This document shows, in pieces, positions 42,782 through 50,705 of a stretch of DNA of 64,000 nt (position 1 is its first letter; each line of letters begins with the position of its first letter). The notes under the pieces were generated by a model, which saw nothing but the letters and a program-made list of their open reading frames with translations, searched no databases and was not told the origin of the DNA. The DNA lies in the NCBI RefSeq assembly GCF_036345255.1, contig NZ_CP107783.1:3286001-3350000 (forward strand), given 5' to 3'. This DNA is from Streptomyces sp. NBC_00569 (lineage in GTDB: Bacteria > Actinomycetota > Actinomycetes > Streptomycetales > Streptomycetaceae). The translations under genes and the position numbers were made by a program.

Positions 42782-44008
42782 GTGACCACCAGTGCCACGG
42801 AGCAGGGCGCCGCAGAGGCGGAGACCAAACCCTTTCCCTACGCGCGACAGTGCCCGTTCACGCCCCCGAAGGAGTACGGGGAGATCGTCGAGAAGGACGT
42901 CTCCCAGGTCACGCTCAGGGGATCCGGCCTGCGGATATGGACGGTCGCCGGTTATGAGACCATCCGCCGCCTGCTCACCGACCCGCGGGTCAGCGCGTCC
43001 CGCAAGCACGATAACTTCCCCTTCTACTTCATCGCTCCGCCGGAGTACCGCACCGAGACGTCGTTCATCGGATATGACGGCAAGGAGCACAGCGACACCC
43101 GCCGCAAGGCCGCTCTGACGTTCACCAGCCGGCAGGTTCGGCGGCTGCGGCCGCGGATCGAGGAGATCGTCGACGACCACCTCGACAAGCTCCTCGCGAT
43201 GACGCCCGTCGTGGACTTCCACCACGCGTTCTCGCTGTCGGTGCCCATGACGGTCATCTGCGAACTCCTCGGGATCCCGCAGGACCGGCACGAGTTCTTC
43301 ATCAAGCACGGCACGGCGCTCCTCGGCGGCCACAGCTCCACGGAGGAGCGGCAGGCGGCCATCGTCGAGGTGAACGAGTACGTCAACGACCTCATCCAGC
43401 TGAAGAAGCGTGAGCCCGGCGAGGATCTGCTGAGCCGCGCGATGGCCGACTACGAGGCGTCCGGCGAGGAGTACACCGACCGCGATCTGTTCAACATGGT
43501 GCGGCTGCTGATGAACGGCGGCCACGAGACGACCGCCAGCCAGATCTCGCTCGGCACGGCCTGCCTCCTGGAGAACCCCGACCAGCTGCAACTCCTGCTC
43601 TCCGACCCCTCTTTGGTCAAGCCGGCCGTCGAAGAGCTGGTGCGGTACGCGACGATCGGTGACACGGCGGTGCCCCGGGTCGCCCTGGAGGACATCGAGA
43701 TCGGCGGCCAGACCATCCGCAAGGGCGACGGCATCCTCTGCCTCGGCCTCGCGGCCAACCGTGACCCGGAGGTCTTCCCCGAGCCGGAGAAGCTCGACAT
43801 CACCCGCGGCAGCCGCAAGCACCTCGGCTTCGGGCACGGGGTGCACCACTGCATCGGCGCGGACCTCGCCCGTCTGGAGCTGGAGATCGTGTGGAGCAAA
43901 CTGTTCCAGCGCATCCCCACCCTCGAACTCGCCAAGCCCTTCCTGGAGATACCCCGCAAGGAAGGGGCCGTGATCTACGGGCTGTGGGAGCTGCCCGTGA
44001 AGTGGTGA
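42782..44008 (+). CDS. Cytochrome P450
   Basis: Encodes 408 residues from a GTG after AGGAGGAAGGATTCACT. All P450 landmarks are present: I-helix NGGHETTASQ, K-helix ExxR in VEELVRYA, and the heme loop LGFGHGVHHCIGADLARLE with the axial cysteine. It is a soluble bacterial class I P450 that needs a ferredoxin and a reductase, both encoded at 45778 and 46101. The likely role is hydroxylation or oxidative closure on the polyketide. It ends in a 19-bp stem terminator shared with the convergent exporter gene. Confidence 0.95.
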   Translation: MTTSATEQGAAEAETKPFPYARQCPFTPPKEYGEIVEKDVSQVTLRGSGLRIWTVAGYETIRRLLTDPRVSASRKHDNFPFYFIAPPEYRTETSFIGYDGKEHSDTRRKAALTFTSRQVRRLRPRIEEIVDDHLDKLLAMTPVVDFHHAFSLSVPMTVICELLGIPQDRHEFFIKHGTALLGGHSSTEERQAAIVEVNEYVNDLIQLKKREPGEDLLSRAMADYEASGEEYTDRDLFNMVRLLMNGGHETTASQISLGTACLLENPDQLQLLLSDPSLVKPAVEELVRYATIGDTAVPRVALEDIEIGGQTIRKGDGILCLGLAANRDPEVFPEPEKLDITRGSRKHLGFGHGVHHCIGADLARLELEIVWSKLFQRIPTLELAKPFLEIPRKEGAVIYGLWELPVKW

Positions 44009-44022
44009 GTCCAGCAAGGCCG

Positions 44023-44064
44023 CGCCTGGGCCGCCGACCGCGGAAGCGGTCGGCGGCCCAGGCG
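44023..44064. terminator. Bidirectional terminator between P450 and MFS genes
   Basis: A 19-bp perfect stem (44023-44041 with 44046-44064) closed by a GGAA tetraloop separates two convergent genes. Confidence 0.92.
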
Positions 44065-44082
44065 TATTGCCCCTCCGTCCCC

Positions 44083-45627
44083 TCAGACGGCAGACGTTTC
44101 GGCGTTGCCCTGAGGAGTGCCGGTGTCACCTTGAGCGGTGCCGGTGTCACCTTGGGTGCCACGGGACTGCTTGCGGACCGGGACGAAGAGCGCGGCGACG
44201 AAGCCCGCGACGGCGAACAGGGCGGCGCCGGTGAGAGCCAGGCCGTAGCCAGCGGCCCTGGCGTCGACGGCGCCCGCGCCGGCCCCGGTCCGGGCGTCGA
44301 TACGGGCCGCGGACAGCGCGGCCAGAGTCACCAGGCCCACGGCGCTGCCGAGTTGGCGGGTGGTGTTGAGGAGCCCGGAGGCCAGACCGGCCTGGTGGGG
44401 GGCGAGCCCGGCGGTGGCGGCGTTCGTCGTGGCGTTGAGCACCGCGCCCATTCCCGATCCGAGGAGGATGCAGGGTCCGAGCACGTCGCCGAGGTAGCCC
44501 GCGCCCGCGTCCACCATGGACAGCCAGAACAGGGCACCCGCGGCAAGGGCGAGGCCGCCGAGCAGGATCGGGCGCGGGCCGATCCTCGGCACGAGGGGCG
44601 CGATCCCCCAGCCGCCGAGGGCCATGCCGACGGAGAGCGGCAGGTAGCTGAGCCCCGTGTGCAACGGGCTGTAGCCGAGGACCTGTTGGAGTACCAGCGT
44701 GAAGAAGTAGAAGGTGCTGAAGAGGGCGGCGATGCCGAAGAAGGCCACCAGGTTGGCGGCAGCGACCGACCGGTTCCGGAAGATGCCGAGCGGCACCAGG
44801 GGATGGCGGGCGAACCTCGCCTGGATCACCAGGAACGCGGCGATCAGGAGTGCCCCGGCCAGCAGTGGACCGAGGACCCGTGGCGATCCCCAGCCGTGCG
44901 CGGCGTACTGGGAGACGCCGTAGACGGCGGACATCAGGCCGAGAGTGACGGTCACCGCGCCGGGCAGGTCGAGGCCGCTGCCCTGCGCGCCCGTCCGGCG
45001 GGGGCGGGTCTCCGGGACCACCCAGCGGACGGCGGCGAACAGCACGAGGCCGATCGGGACGTTCACCAGGAAGATCCAGCGCCAGGAGAACCACTCGATG
45101 ATCACGCCTCCGGCCAGCACACCGATCGCGCCCGCGGCTCCGGAGACCGCGCTCCACCAGCCGAATGCCCGTGCGCGGGCGGCCGGTTCGGTGAACGTCG
45201 TACCGAGCACGGTGAGGGTGGCCGGTGCCATGACCGCGGCGCCGAGCCCCTGGAAGGCGCGGGCGAGGACCAGGGTGAGCGGAGCGTCCGCGGCTCCCCC
45301 GACGAGGCTGGCCAGCGTGAACAGACCGGCACCGCACGCGAAGATCCGGCGCTGGCCGAACAGGTCCGCGAGCCGCCCGCCGAGCAGCAGGAAGCCGCAG
45401 ACGACCACCGTGTAGGCGTTGTTCACGAGTTGCAGGTTGTGCTGGGTGAAGTGCAGGTCCGCGGCGATGACGGGCAGGGCCACGTTCACCACCGAGGCGT
45501 CCAGCACGTTCATGAACTGGCCCAGGCAGCAGGCGGCCAGCACGAGGGAGAGCCGGTCGCCGGCACTCCCCCTGCCGGGCTCGGCGGCCCTCTCTCGGGT
45601 CTCTTCGGTCACAGTCATGGCAGGCAC
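44083..45627 (-). CDS. MFS drug exporter, DHA2 (EmrB/QacA) family
   Basis: Encodes 514 residues from a GTG at 45627, or 511 from the ATG at 45618. About 14 hydrophobic segments fit the DHA2 family; motif C-like GAAGAIGVLAGGVIIEWFSWRW and the N-terminal FMNVLDASVVNVALPVIAAD are typical. It sits in the cell membrane and most likely exports the cluster product, giving self-resistance. The C terminus carries a short repeat (GDTGTAQGDTGTPQGN). It is divergent from the ferredoxin gene across 150 bp that hold SARP-like boxes. Confidence 0.9.
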   Translation of the reverse strand: MPAMTVTEETRERAAEPGRGSAGDRLSLVLAACCLGQFMNVLDASVVNVALPVIAADLHFTQHNLQLVNNAYTVVVCGFLLLGGRLADLFGQRRIFACGAGLFTLASLVGGAADAPLTLVLARAFQGLGAAVMAPATLTVLGTTFTEPAARARAFGWWSAVSGAAGAIGVLAGGVIIEWFSWRWIFLVNVPIGLVLFAAVRWVVPETRPRRTGAQGSGLDLPGAVTVTLGLMSAVYGVSQYAAHGWGSPRVLGPLLAGALLIAAFLVIQARFARHPLVPLGIFRNRSVAAANLVAFFGIAALFSTFYFFTLVLQQVLGYSPLHTGLSYLPLSVGMALGGWGIAPLVPRIGPRPILLGGLALAAGALFWLSMVDAGAGYLGDVLGPCILLGSGMGAVLNATTNAATAGLAPHQAGLASGLLNTTRQLGSAVGLVTLAALSAARIDARTGAGAGAVDARAAGYGLALTGAALFAVAGFVAALFVPVRKQSRGTQGDTGTAQGDTGTPQGNAETSAV

Positions 45628-45642
45628 GCTCGGCCGGACCGG

Positions 45643-45689
45643 TCGACCGGCGGTAGCGATCCGGTCGAGTCCGCACAGGCGGTCGAGAG
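45643..45689. promoter_or_regulatory. SARP-like direct repeats in the exporter / ferredoxin promoter
   Basis: TCGA boxes occur at 45643 (TCGACCG), 45665 (TCGAGTC) and 45683 (TCGAGAG). The first two are exactly 22 bp apart, two helical turns, as in SARP heptad arrays. The third is offset by 18 bp. They lie in the divergent promoter between the exporter and the ferredoxin-reductase genes, so the SARP at 25451 may control both. The match to the TCGAGCG-type heptad is partial. Confidence 0.38.
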
Positions 45690-45777
45690 TTCCTCCACCG
45701 CGATTGCAGGGCCTCTCGCCACAGTCCGTTGCGGTACCTCCGCACGGATGGCCGATATTCCCCTAGGAGAGCTCACC

Positions 45778-46101
45778 ATGGCCAAGATCACCTACAAGCA
45801 TCCGAACGGCACCGTCACCATCCTCGACGTCGAGGCGCCCAACACGGTCATGCGCGCGGCGAAGCTCAACAACGTCGACGGCATCGAGGCCCAGTGCGGC
45901 GGCTCCGCGCAGTGCGGCACCTGCCATGTGTACGTCGACGCCGAGAGCTCCGTGCCGCTGCCCGAGATGGACCCCGTCGAGGACGACGTGCTGTACGGAA
46001 CGGCGTGCGAGCGCACCGAGTTCAGCAGGCTCAGCTGCCAGCTGCCGGTCTCCGAGGACCTGGACGGCCTGTTGGTGCACCTGCCCGAGGCGCAGAGCTG
46101 A
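45778..46101 (+). CDS. 2Fe-2S ferredoxin (adrenodoxin/putidaredoxin type)
   Basis: Encodes 107 residues; CTAGGAGAGCTCACC precedes the ATG. The cluster ligands follow the plant/adrenodoxin pattern: CGGSAQCGTCHVYVD and a final Cys in RLSCQLPV. Its TGA shares one base with the start of the reductase gene (TGATG). The two therefore form a coupled electron-transfer pair for the P450 at 42782. An upstream ATG would add ten residues but has no ribosome binding site. Confidence 0.94.
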   Translation: MAKITYKHPNGTVTILDVEAPNTVMRAAKLNNVDGIEAQCGGSAQCGTCHVYVDAESSVPLPEMDPVEDDVLYGTACERTEFSRLSCQLPVSEDLDGLLVHLPEAQS

Positions 46102-47375
46102 TGGCCTCGCACTCGGTGGTGGTCGTCGGCGCGGGCCAGGCCGGTCTCGAAACAGCGGCAGCCCTGCGCGGCCGCGGCTACGAGGGCCGGATCATGCTCG
46201 TCGGGGACGAGCCGTCCGGCCCCTGCGACCGCCCGCCCCTGTCGAAGGGCTATCTGGCCGGCACGGTCCCGGCCGCGGACATCGCACTGCGCCCGCCGTC
46301 GTTCTACGCCGCGCAGGACATCGAGCTGCTGTCGGGCGACCGGGTCGCCTCGGTCGACCGGGAGCGCCGCACCGTCCTGCTGGAGTCCGGGCTGCGCCTG
46401 CCGTACGGCGCGCTGGTTCTGGCGACCGGCAGCCGCCCGCGCACGCTGCCCGTGCCCGGAGCCTCGCTGACCGGGGTCCTCACGCTGCGCGGCCTGGCCG
46501 ACGCGGAGGACCTGCGGCTGCGGCTCAGCGGACCGCCCCGCAGCGTCGTCGTGGTCGGCGCCGGGTTCATCGGTCTCGAGGTGGCGGCCACCGCGCGTGG
46601 CCTCGGCCACGACGTGACCGTGGTCGAGGCCCAGCCGAGGGCGCTGGCCCGCGCGCTGACGCCGCAGATGTCGGCCCGGGTCGTCGCCGAGCACCGCGCC
46701 CAGGGGGTGCGGGTGCTGCTCGGCCGCGAGGTGTCCGCGCTGTACGGCGACGCGGAGGGCCGGGTCCAGGTCATGGAGCTGGGGGACGGCGAGCGGATCG
46801 CCGCCGATCTCGTCGTGGTCGGTGTCGGTGTCCTGCCGGACACGCGCCTCGCGCTCACCGCGGACCTGGTCGTCGGCGACGGCATCGTCGTGGACGAGCG
46901 GCTGCGGACCGAGGACCCGGACATCTACGCGGTCGGTGACTGCGCCCGCTTCCCCAGCCCGCACGCCGGCCGGCACGTCCGCCTCGAGTCCGTCCAGAAC
47001 GCCACGGACCAGGCGCGCTGCGTGGCCGCCGCGATCTGTGGCGAGCCGTACGCGTACACCGCCGTGCCCTGGTTCTGGTCGGAGCAGTACGCGATGCGGC
47101 TCCAGATGGCCGGTCTGACGGCCGTCCACGACGAGACCGTGACCGTCGGCGACCCGGACAGCGGGCGGTTCTCCGTCCTCTGTTTCCGCGCCGGCCGTCT
47201 GATCGGCGCCGAGTCCATGAACCGGCCGGCGGACCACGGCATCGTCCGTCGGCTGCTGACCACCGGCATGCATCTGGCACCGGATACGGCCCGGGAGCCG
47301 GGCTTCGACCTCAAGAAGCTCCCTCGTACGCCTGCCGCGTCCCCCGCCTCACCCGCCATGTCCGTCCCCGCCTGA
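46101..47375 (+). CDS. FAD-dependent ferredoxin reductase (putidaredoxin reductase type)
   Basis: Encodes 424 residues. Two Rossmann motifs are visible: VVVVGAGQAGLETAAALR at the N terminus for FAD and VVVVGAGFIGLEVAATARG near residue 150 for NAD(P)H. The FAD-contact motif DIYAVGDCARF is near residue 275. A C-terminal dimerisation domain follows. It passes electrons from NAD(P)H to the ferredoxin encoded just upstream and then to the P450. The start overlaps the ferredoxin stop by one base. Confidence 0.94.
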   Translation: MASHSVVVVGAGQAGLETAAALRGRGYEGRIMLVGDEPSGPCDRPPLSKGYLAGTVPAADIALRPPSFYAAQDIELLSGDRVASVDRERRTVLLESGLRLPYGALVLATGSRPRTLPVPGASLTGVLTLRGLADAEDLRLRLSGPPRSVVVVGAGFIGLEVAATARGLGHDVTVVEAQPRALARALTPQMSARVVAEHRAQGVRVLLGREVSALYGDAEGRVQVMELGDGERIAADLVVVGVGVLPDTRLALTADLVVGDGIVVDERLRTEDPDIYAVGDCARFPSPHAGRHVRLESVQNATDQARCVAAAICGEPYAYTAVPWFWSEQYAMRLQMAGLTAVHDETVTVGDPDSGRFSVLCFRAGRLIGAESMNRPADHGIVRRLLTTGMHLAPDTAREPGFDLKKLPRTPAASPASPAMSVPA

Positions 47376-47395
47376 CGACCGATTCCTGCTTCCTG

Positions 47396-47448
47396 CGCGT
47401 ACGGAGAAGGGGACGTCCGCACCACGGACGCCCCCTTCGCCGTACGCG
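47396..47448. terminator. Bidirectional terminator, interrupted stem
   Basis: CGCGTACGG at 47396-47404 pairs with CCGTACGCG at 47440-47448, with a second inner stem around AGAAGGGG/CCCCCTTC and GTCCG/CGGAC. It lies between the convergent reductase and hydroxylase genes. Confidence 0.75.
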
Positions 47449-47453
47449 GGAGA

Positions 47454-48602
47454 TCAGCTCTCCGGGCCGAGCAGCACCGCGGAGTAGTTCTTGCGGGCGG
47501 CGGTGTCGTACTGGAGCGCCACGTGGCTCGTCGCCGACGTGATGTCCCGCCAGAAGCGCTGGAGTGCGTGCCCCTCGCCGAGGCCGCCCGTCCCGGCGGC
47601 GCCGACCAGCAGGGCCACGGCCTCGCGGAGCATCTCGGCGGCGAAGGGGGCGTTGCGCTCGTTGCGCGCCATGCGCTCGGGGGTGAACCGCCGCCGGTCG
47701 AGGACCCGGGCGCTCTCTTCGACGAGGTGACGTGCGGCGTCGATCCGGCCGGAGGCGCGTACGACGGTGAGCTCGGCGGTGTCGTTGCGCCGGCGCCCGG
47801 TGATCGATCCCGTACAGGCGGCGAGCGCGCCGGTGGCGGCGCCGACGACCGGGGCGATGAAGGTGAGTCCGCCCACCGCCTGGAAGGGCACGTTGTGGGC
47901 GGGCACGGCGGAAGCGCCGTTGCGGCCCGTGAGCATGTCGGCGCGGTCGAGGGTCAGATGCGCCGGTACGAACACGTCGTCGACCACGACGGTGTGGCTG
48001 CCGGTGGCCCGCATCCCCACGCTGTCCCAGGTCTCGCGCACCGTGTACGCGCCGCGCGGCAGCGTGAAGAAGCGCAGCTGCGGCGGGCCCTCACCACCCG
48101 CGGCCGCCGCGCAGACCATCACCCAGTCGGCGAAGTCGACGGCGCTGACGTAGGCCCACTCACCGGTGACCCGCCAGCCACCGTCCGCCGGCCTGGCCCG
48201 CCCGGCGGGCATCAGACCGGTCGCCACGAACGTGTCGGGTCCCGCGCCCCACAGCTCCTGGTGCCCCTGCTCGGGCAGGTGCGAGGCGAAGCGGGCCGAG
48301 TACGCCGCGAGCGAGGCACACCAGGCCGAGGCGGCACAGCCCTCGCCGACGGACATGACCGCGCGGGTCAGGTCCGCGAACGAGCCCTCCGTGCCGCCGA
48401 ACCGCGCGGCCACGAAATGCCGGGCGAACCCCGCCTCCCGTATCGCGTCGGTGACCTCGCGGGACAGGCTGCGGCCCGTGTCCGCGTCGGCCGCGTGGCG
48501 GGCCGCGAGCAACCTGAGCCGGTCGGCGGCGGGGACGAGCCCGGCGGCGGGAACGGCCCGGTCGGTGTCGGGAGCGGCGATCACGCCGACGTCGACGCTC
48601 AC
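47454..48602 (-). CDS. Two-component flavin-dependent hydroxylase (acyl-CoA dehydrogenase fold)
   Basis: Encodes 382 residues from a GTG at 48602 that overlaps the stop of the SRPBCC gene (GTGA). The fold is that of group D flavin monooxygenases such as ActVA-Orf5 and HpaB/DszC relatives: FADLTRAVMSVGEGCAASAW, GEWAYVSAVDFADWVMVCA, WDSVGMRATGSHTVVVDDVFV and a C-terminal helical domain with LVGAAGTGGLGEGHALQRFWRD. These enzymes use reduced FMN supplied by a separate reductase, probably the one at 50142. Aromatic ring hydroxylation of the polyketide is the likely role. Confidence 0.9.
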   Translation of the reverse strand: MSVDVGVIAAPDTDRAVPAAGLVPAADRLRLLAARHAADADTGRSLSREVTDAIREAGFARHFVAARFGGTEGSFADLTRAVMSVGEGCAASAWCASLAAYSARFASHLPEQGHQELWGAGPDTFVATGLMPAGRARPADGGWRVTGEWAYVSAVDFADWVMVCAAAAGGEGPPQLRFFTLPRGAYTVRETWDSVGMRATGSHTVVVDDVFVPAHLTLDRADMLTGRNGASAVPAHNVPFQAVGGLTFIAPVVGAATGALAACTGSITGRRRNDTAELTVVRASGRIDAARHLVEESARVLDRRRFTPERMARNERNAPFAAEMLREAVALLVGAAGTGGLGEGHALQRFWRDITSATSHVALQYDTAARKNYSAVLLGPES

Positions 48603-49087
48603 GATCCGGACCCGTTCGCGACGGCACGGGCGAAGAGTTCGAGCGTCTCGCCGGGGCTCGGCCCGTCGAGCGCCTTGAAGATCCGCTCGGCGCCCGGACC
48701 GTGCTGGTCCAGCTTGACGTGGGCGAGCGAGACGCGGGTGTGTCCCGCGTCGACGGCCTCGAAGTCGACCTCGATCTGGCTGGCGCCCTCGTCGGTGGGG
48801 AGGGACTGCCAGTTGGGGTCGATCCGCCAGGTCATGACGACGCGCCGGCCCGGCTCCCACTCCAGCACGCGGCCCCAGGCGATCTCGGTGCCCTCCACGT
48901 CCCACTCGTAGTAGCGCCCGCCCACTTCGCCTTCGAAGGCGAGGCCGGCCCGCTCCTTGCGCACCAGAATGTGGCTCGGCGGCCACCAGTCCGCCGGGCG
49001 CTCGGTGAAGACCTTGAAGCACTCGCCGGGCGTCGCCGCCACGGTCACCGACTTCCTGACGTCGGGCAGGGTCTGTTGCTCGGGCAC
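48599..49087 (-). CDS. SRPBCC (AHSA1-like) domain protein
   Basis: Encodes 162 residues from a GTG after GAGGAGG. One START-like domain is seen: VRKSVTVAATPGECFKVFTE, WWPPSHILVRKER, YYEWDVEGTEIAWGRVLEWEPG, VVMTWRIDPNW. The AHSA1 type is common in stress proteins, but single-domain members in aromatic polyketide clusters often act as late cyclases or lactone/ring-shaping proteins. It is coupled to the hydroxylase gene by a GTGA overlap. A cyclase function is inferred from context only. Confidence 0.82.
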   Translation of the reverse strand: MPEQQTLPDVRKSVTVAATPGECFKVFTERPADWWPPSHILVRKERAGLAFEGEVGGRYYEWDVEGTEIAWGRVLEWEPGRRVVMTWRIDPNWQSLPTDEGASQIEVDFEAVDAGHTRVSLAHVKLDQHGPGAERIFKALDGPSPGETLELFARAVANGSGS

Positions 49088-49169
49088 GGGGCCTCCTCGC
49101 TCCGGCCAGGTGTCCGCCCGGCCACGGCATCCAATGCGCCCAAGCTGACCGGCCCCGCTAGGCCCCGTG

Positions 49170-49187
49170 TCGAGTACGGCTCGAACA
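49170..49187. promoter_or_regulatory. SARP-like 11-bp direct repeat in the ketoreductase / SRPBCC promoter
   Basis: TCGAGTA at 49170 and TCGAACA at 49181 are 11 bp apart, the heptad spacing recognised by SARPs. They lie in the 221-bp divergent region between the SRPBCC-hydroxylase pair and the ketoreductase operon, about 122 bp before the ketoreductase start. The heptads match TCGA plus a variable tail, so this is a candidate only. Confidence 0.42.
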
Positions 49188-49266
49188 GCCGGACTCCAGC
49201 CCGCCTCCACCCCGGTCCGAGAAACCCGCAAGGCGACGGGCCCACCGTCGAGCCGACGTGGACCGG

Positions 49267-49296
49267 ATCGACACGAGCGATATCGACACGAGCGAT
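49267..49296 (+). repeat. Perfect 15-bp tandem repeat before the ketoreductase ribosome binding site
   Basis: ATCGACACGAGCGAT occurs twice in a row (49267-49281 and 49282-49296), ending at the GGGGAGAG ribosome binding site. It contains CGA-rich heptads and may be a regulator site or a replication-slippage duplication in the leader. Confidence 0.85.
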
Positions 49297-49308
49297 GGGG
49301 AGAGCACG

Positions 49309-50094
49309 ATGACAGACACGGGACGACGAGTGGCCTTCGTCACCGGGGCGACCAGCGGGATCGGCCTGGCCGTGACCGAGCTGCTGGCCCGGCAGGGCGT
49401 CGCGGTGTTCGGTGTGGCGCGGGACGCGGAGAACGTCCGCACCATGGTCAAGGCGCAGCGCGAGCAGGGCCACGAGGTGGCCGGCACGGTGTGCGACGTG
49501 ACGTCCGTGACGCAGATCCAGCAGGCCGTGGCCGCCGCGGTGGCCGAGTACGGCCGCATCGACATCCTCGTCAACAACGCGGGCCGCGGCGGTGGCGGGG
49601 TGACCGCGGAACTGCCCGACGCGCTCTGGGACGACGTGATCGAGACCAACCTGAACGGCACCTTCCGGGTCACCCGGGAAGTGCTCGGCACGGGCCTGAT
49701 GCGCGAGGGGTCCTGGGGCCGGATCATCAACATCGCCTCCACCGGCGGCAAGCAGGGCGTCGAGCTCGCCGCGCCCTACTCCGCCTCCAAGCACGGCGTG
49801 ATCGGCTTCACCAAGGCCGTCGGCAAGGAGCTCGCCCCGACCGGCATCACCGTGAACGCCGTCTGCCCCGGATACGTCGAGACGCCCATGGCCCAGCGCG
49901 TGCGACAGGGCTACGCGGGCCACTACGGGGTCAGCGAGCAGGAGATCCAGGAGAAGTTCAACGCCAAGATCCCGCTCGGCCGTTACTCCACCCCCGAGGA
50001 GGTCGCCGGGCTCGTCGGCTACCTCGCGTCGGACTCGGCCGGGTCCATCACCGCCCAGGCCATGAACGTCTGCGGTGGGCTCGGCAACTACTGA
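49309..50094 (+). CDS. ActIII-type polyketide C9 ketoreductase
   Basis: Encodes 261 residues; GGGGAGAG precedes the ATG. It is a short-chain dehydrogenase nearly collinear with ActIII of actinorhodin: TGATSGIGL for NADPH, NNAG, the Ser in IASTGG, YSASK with the Tyr/Lys pair, and a C terminus of NVCGGLGNY. It reduces the C9 carbonyl of the nascent polyketide. One change stands out: ActIII has RPGGG after NNAG, a motif tied to stereocontrol, and here it reads RGGGG. An upstream GTG at 49258 would translate the tandem repeat but lacks a ribosome binding site. Confidence 0.96.
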   Translation: MTDTGRRVAFVTGATSGIGLAVTELLARQGVAVFGVARDAENVRTMVKAQREQGHEVAGTVCDVTSVTQIQQAVAAAVAEYGRIDILVNNAGRGGGGVTAELPDALWDDVIETNLNGTFRVTREVLGTGLMREGSWGRIINIASTGGKQGVELAAPYSASKHGVIGFTKAVGKELAPTGITVNAVCPGYVETPMAQRVRQGYAGHYGVSEQEIQEKFNAKIPLGRYSTPEEVAGLVGYLASDSAGSITAQAMNVCGGLGNY

Positions 50095-50141
50095 TGGCCC
50101 TGATCGACGAGCAGAAAACGAGCAGAAAAGGAGTGTCTGGC

Positions 50142-50705
50142 ATGACTGCTGTGACCGCCGGCGCGCTGCTGGCCGAACCCGACGTGGCCGCGTTCCGGGC
50201 CGCGATGGCCCGATTCCCGACGGGCGTCACCCTGCTCACCCAAGGGAGCGGCGACGAGACCCTCGTGATGACGCTCAACACCCTGACCTCGGTCTCACTC
50301 GACCCGCTGCTGATCCTCGTGTCCGTCAAGGCTTCCGGCCGGATGCGCCCGCGGATCTCGAGCTCGGGCAGCTTCGCCGTGAACGTGCTCGCCGAGTCAC
50401 AGCTGGATCTGGCGCTGGAATTCTGCCGGCCCGACCGGCCCGAGGGCCGCGCCGCGATGCTGCGCCTCGGTGCCGAGGAAGGCGTCACCGGCAACGCCGT
50501 GCTGCCCGCCGCGGAGACGTACGTCGAGTGCGTGCTGGACGCGGAGTACACGGCCGGTGACCACACGCTGCTGATCGGCCGGGTCGTCGCCCTGTCCGGC
50601 GGGTCGTCCGAGCCGGACCCGCTCCTGTTCCACCAGGGCAGGTTCGGCCGGCTGTCACCCGCCTCGTCCGCCTCGTCCGTCGAGCAGCGGGAGGCGGCCG
50701 CGTGA
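50142..50705 (+). CDS. Flavin reductase (FMN-binding split-barrel)
   Basis: Encodes 187 residues; AAAAGGAGTGTCTGGC precedes the ATG. Features of the HpaC/ActVB-like family are FRAAMARFPTGVTLLTQ, LDPLLILVSVKASGRMRPRI and FAVNVLAESQ, and a final GRFGRL. It reduces flavin with NAD(P)H and would feed the hydroxylase at 47454. It lies 47 bp after the ketoreductase and overlaps the next gene by four bases. Confidence 0.93.
   Translation: MTAVTAGALLAEPDVAAFRAAMARFPTGVTLLTQGSGDETLVMTLNTLTSVSLDPLLILVSVKASGRMRPRISSSGSFAVNVLAESQLDLALEFCRPDRPEGRAAMLRLGAEEGVTGNAVLPAAETYVECVLDAEYTAGDHTLLIGRVVALSGGSSEPDPLLFHQGRFGRLSPASSASSVEQREAAA

Noticed and set aside
49258..49308. An upstream GTG that would extend the ketoreductase through the tandem repeat
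   Set aside because: There is no ribosome binding site before it, whereas GGGGAGAG sits correctly before the ATG at 49309, which also matches the ActIII N terminus.
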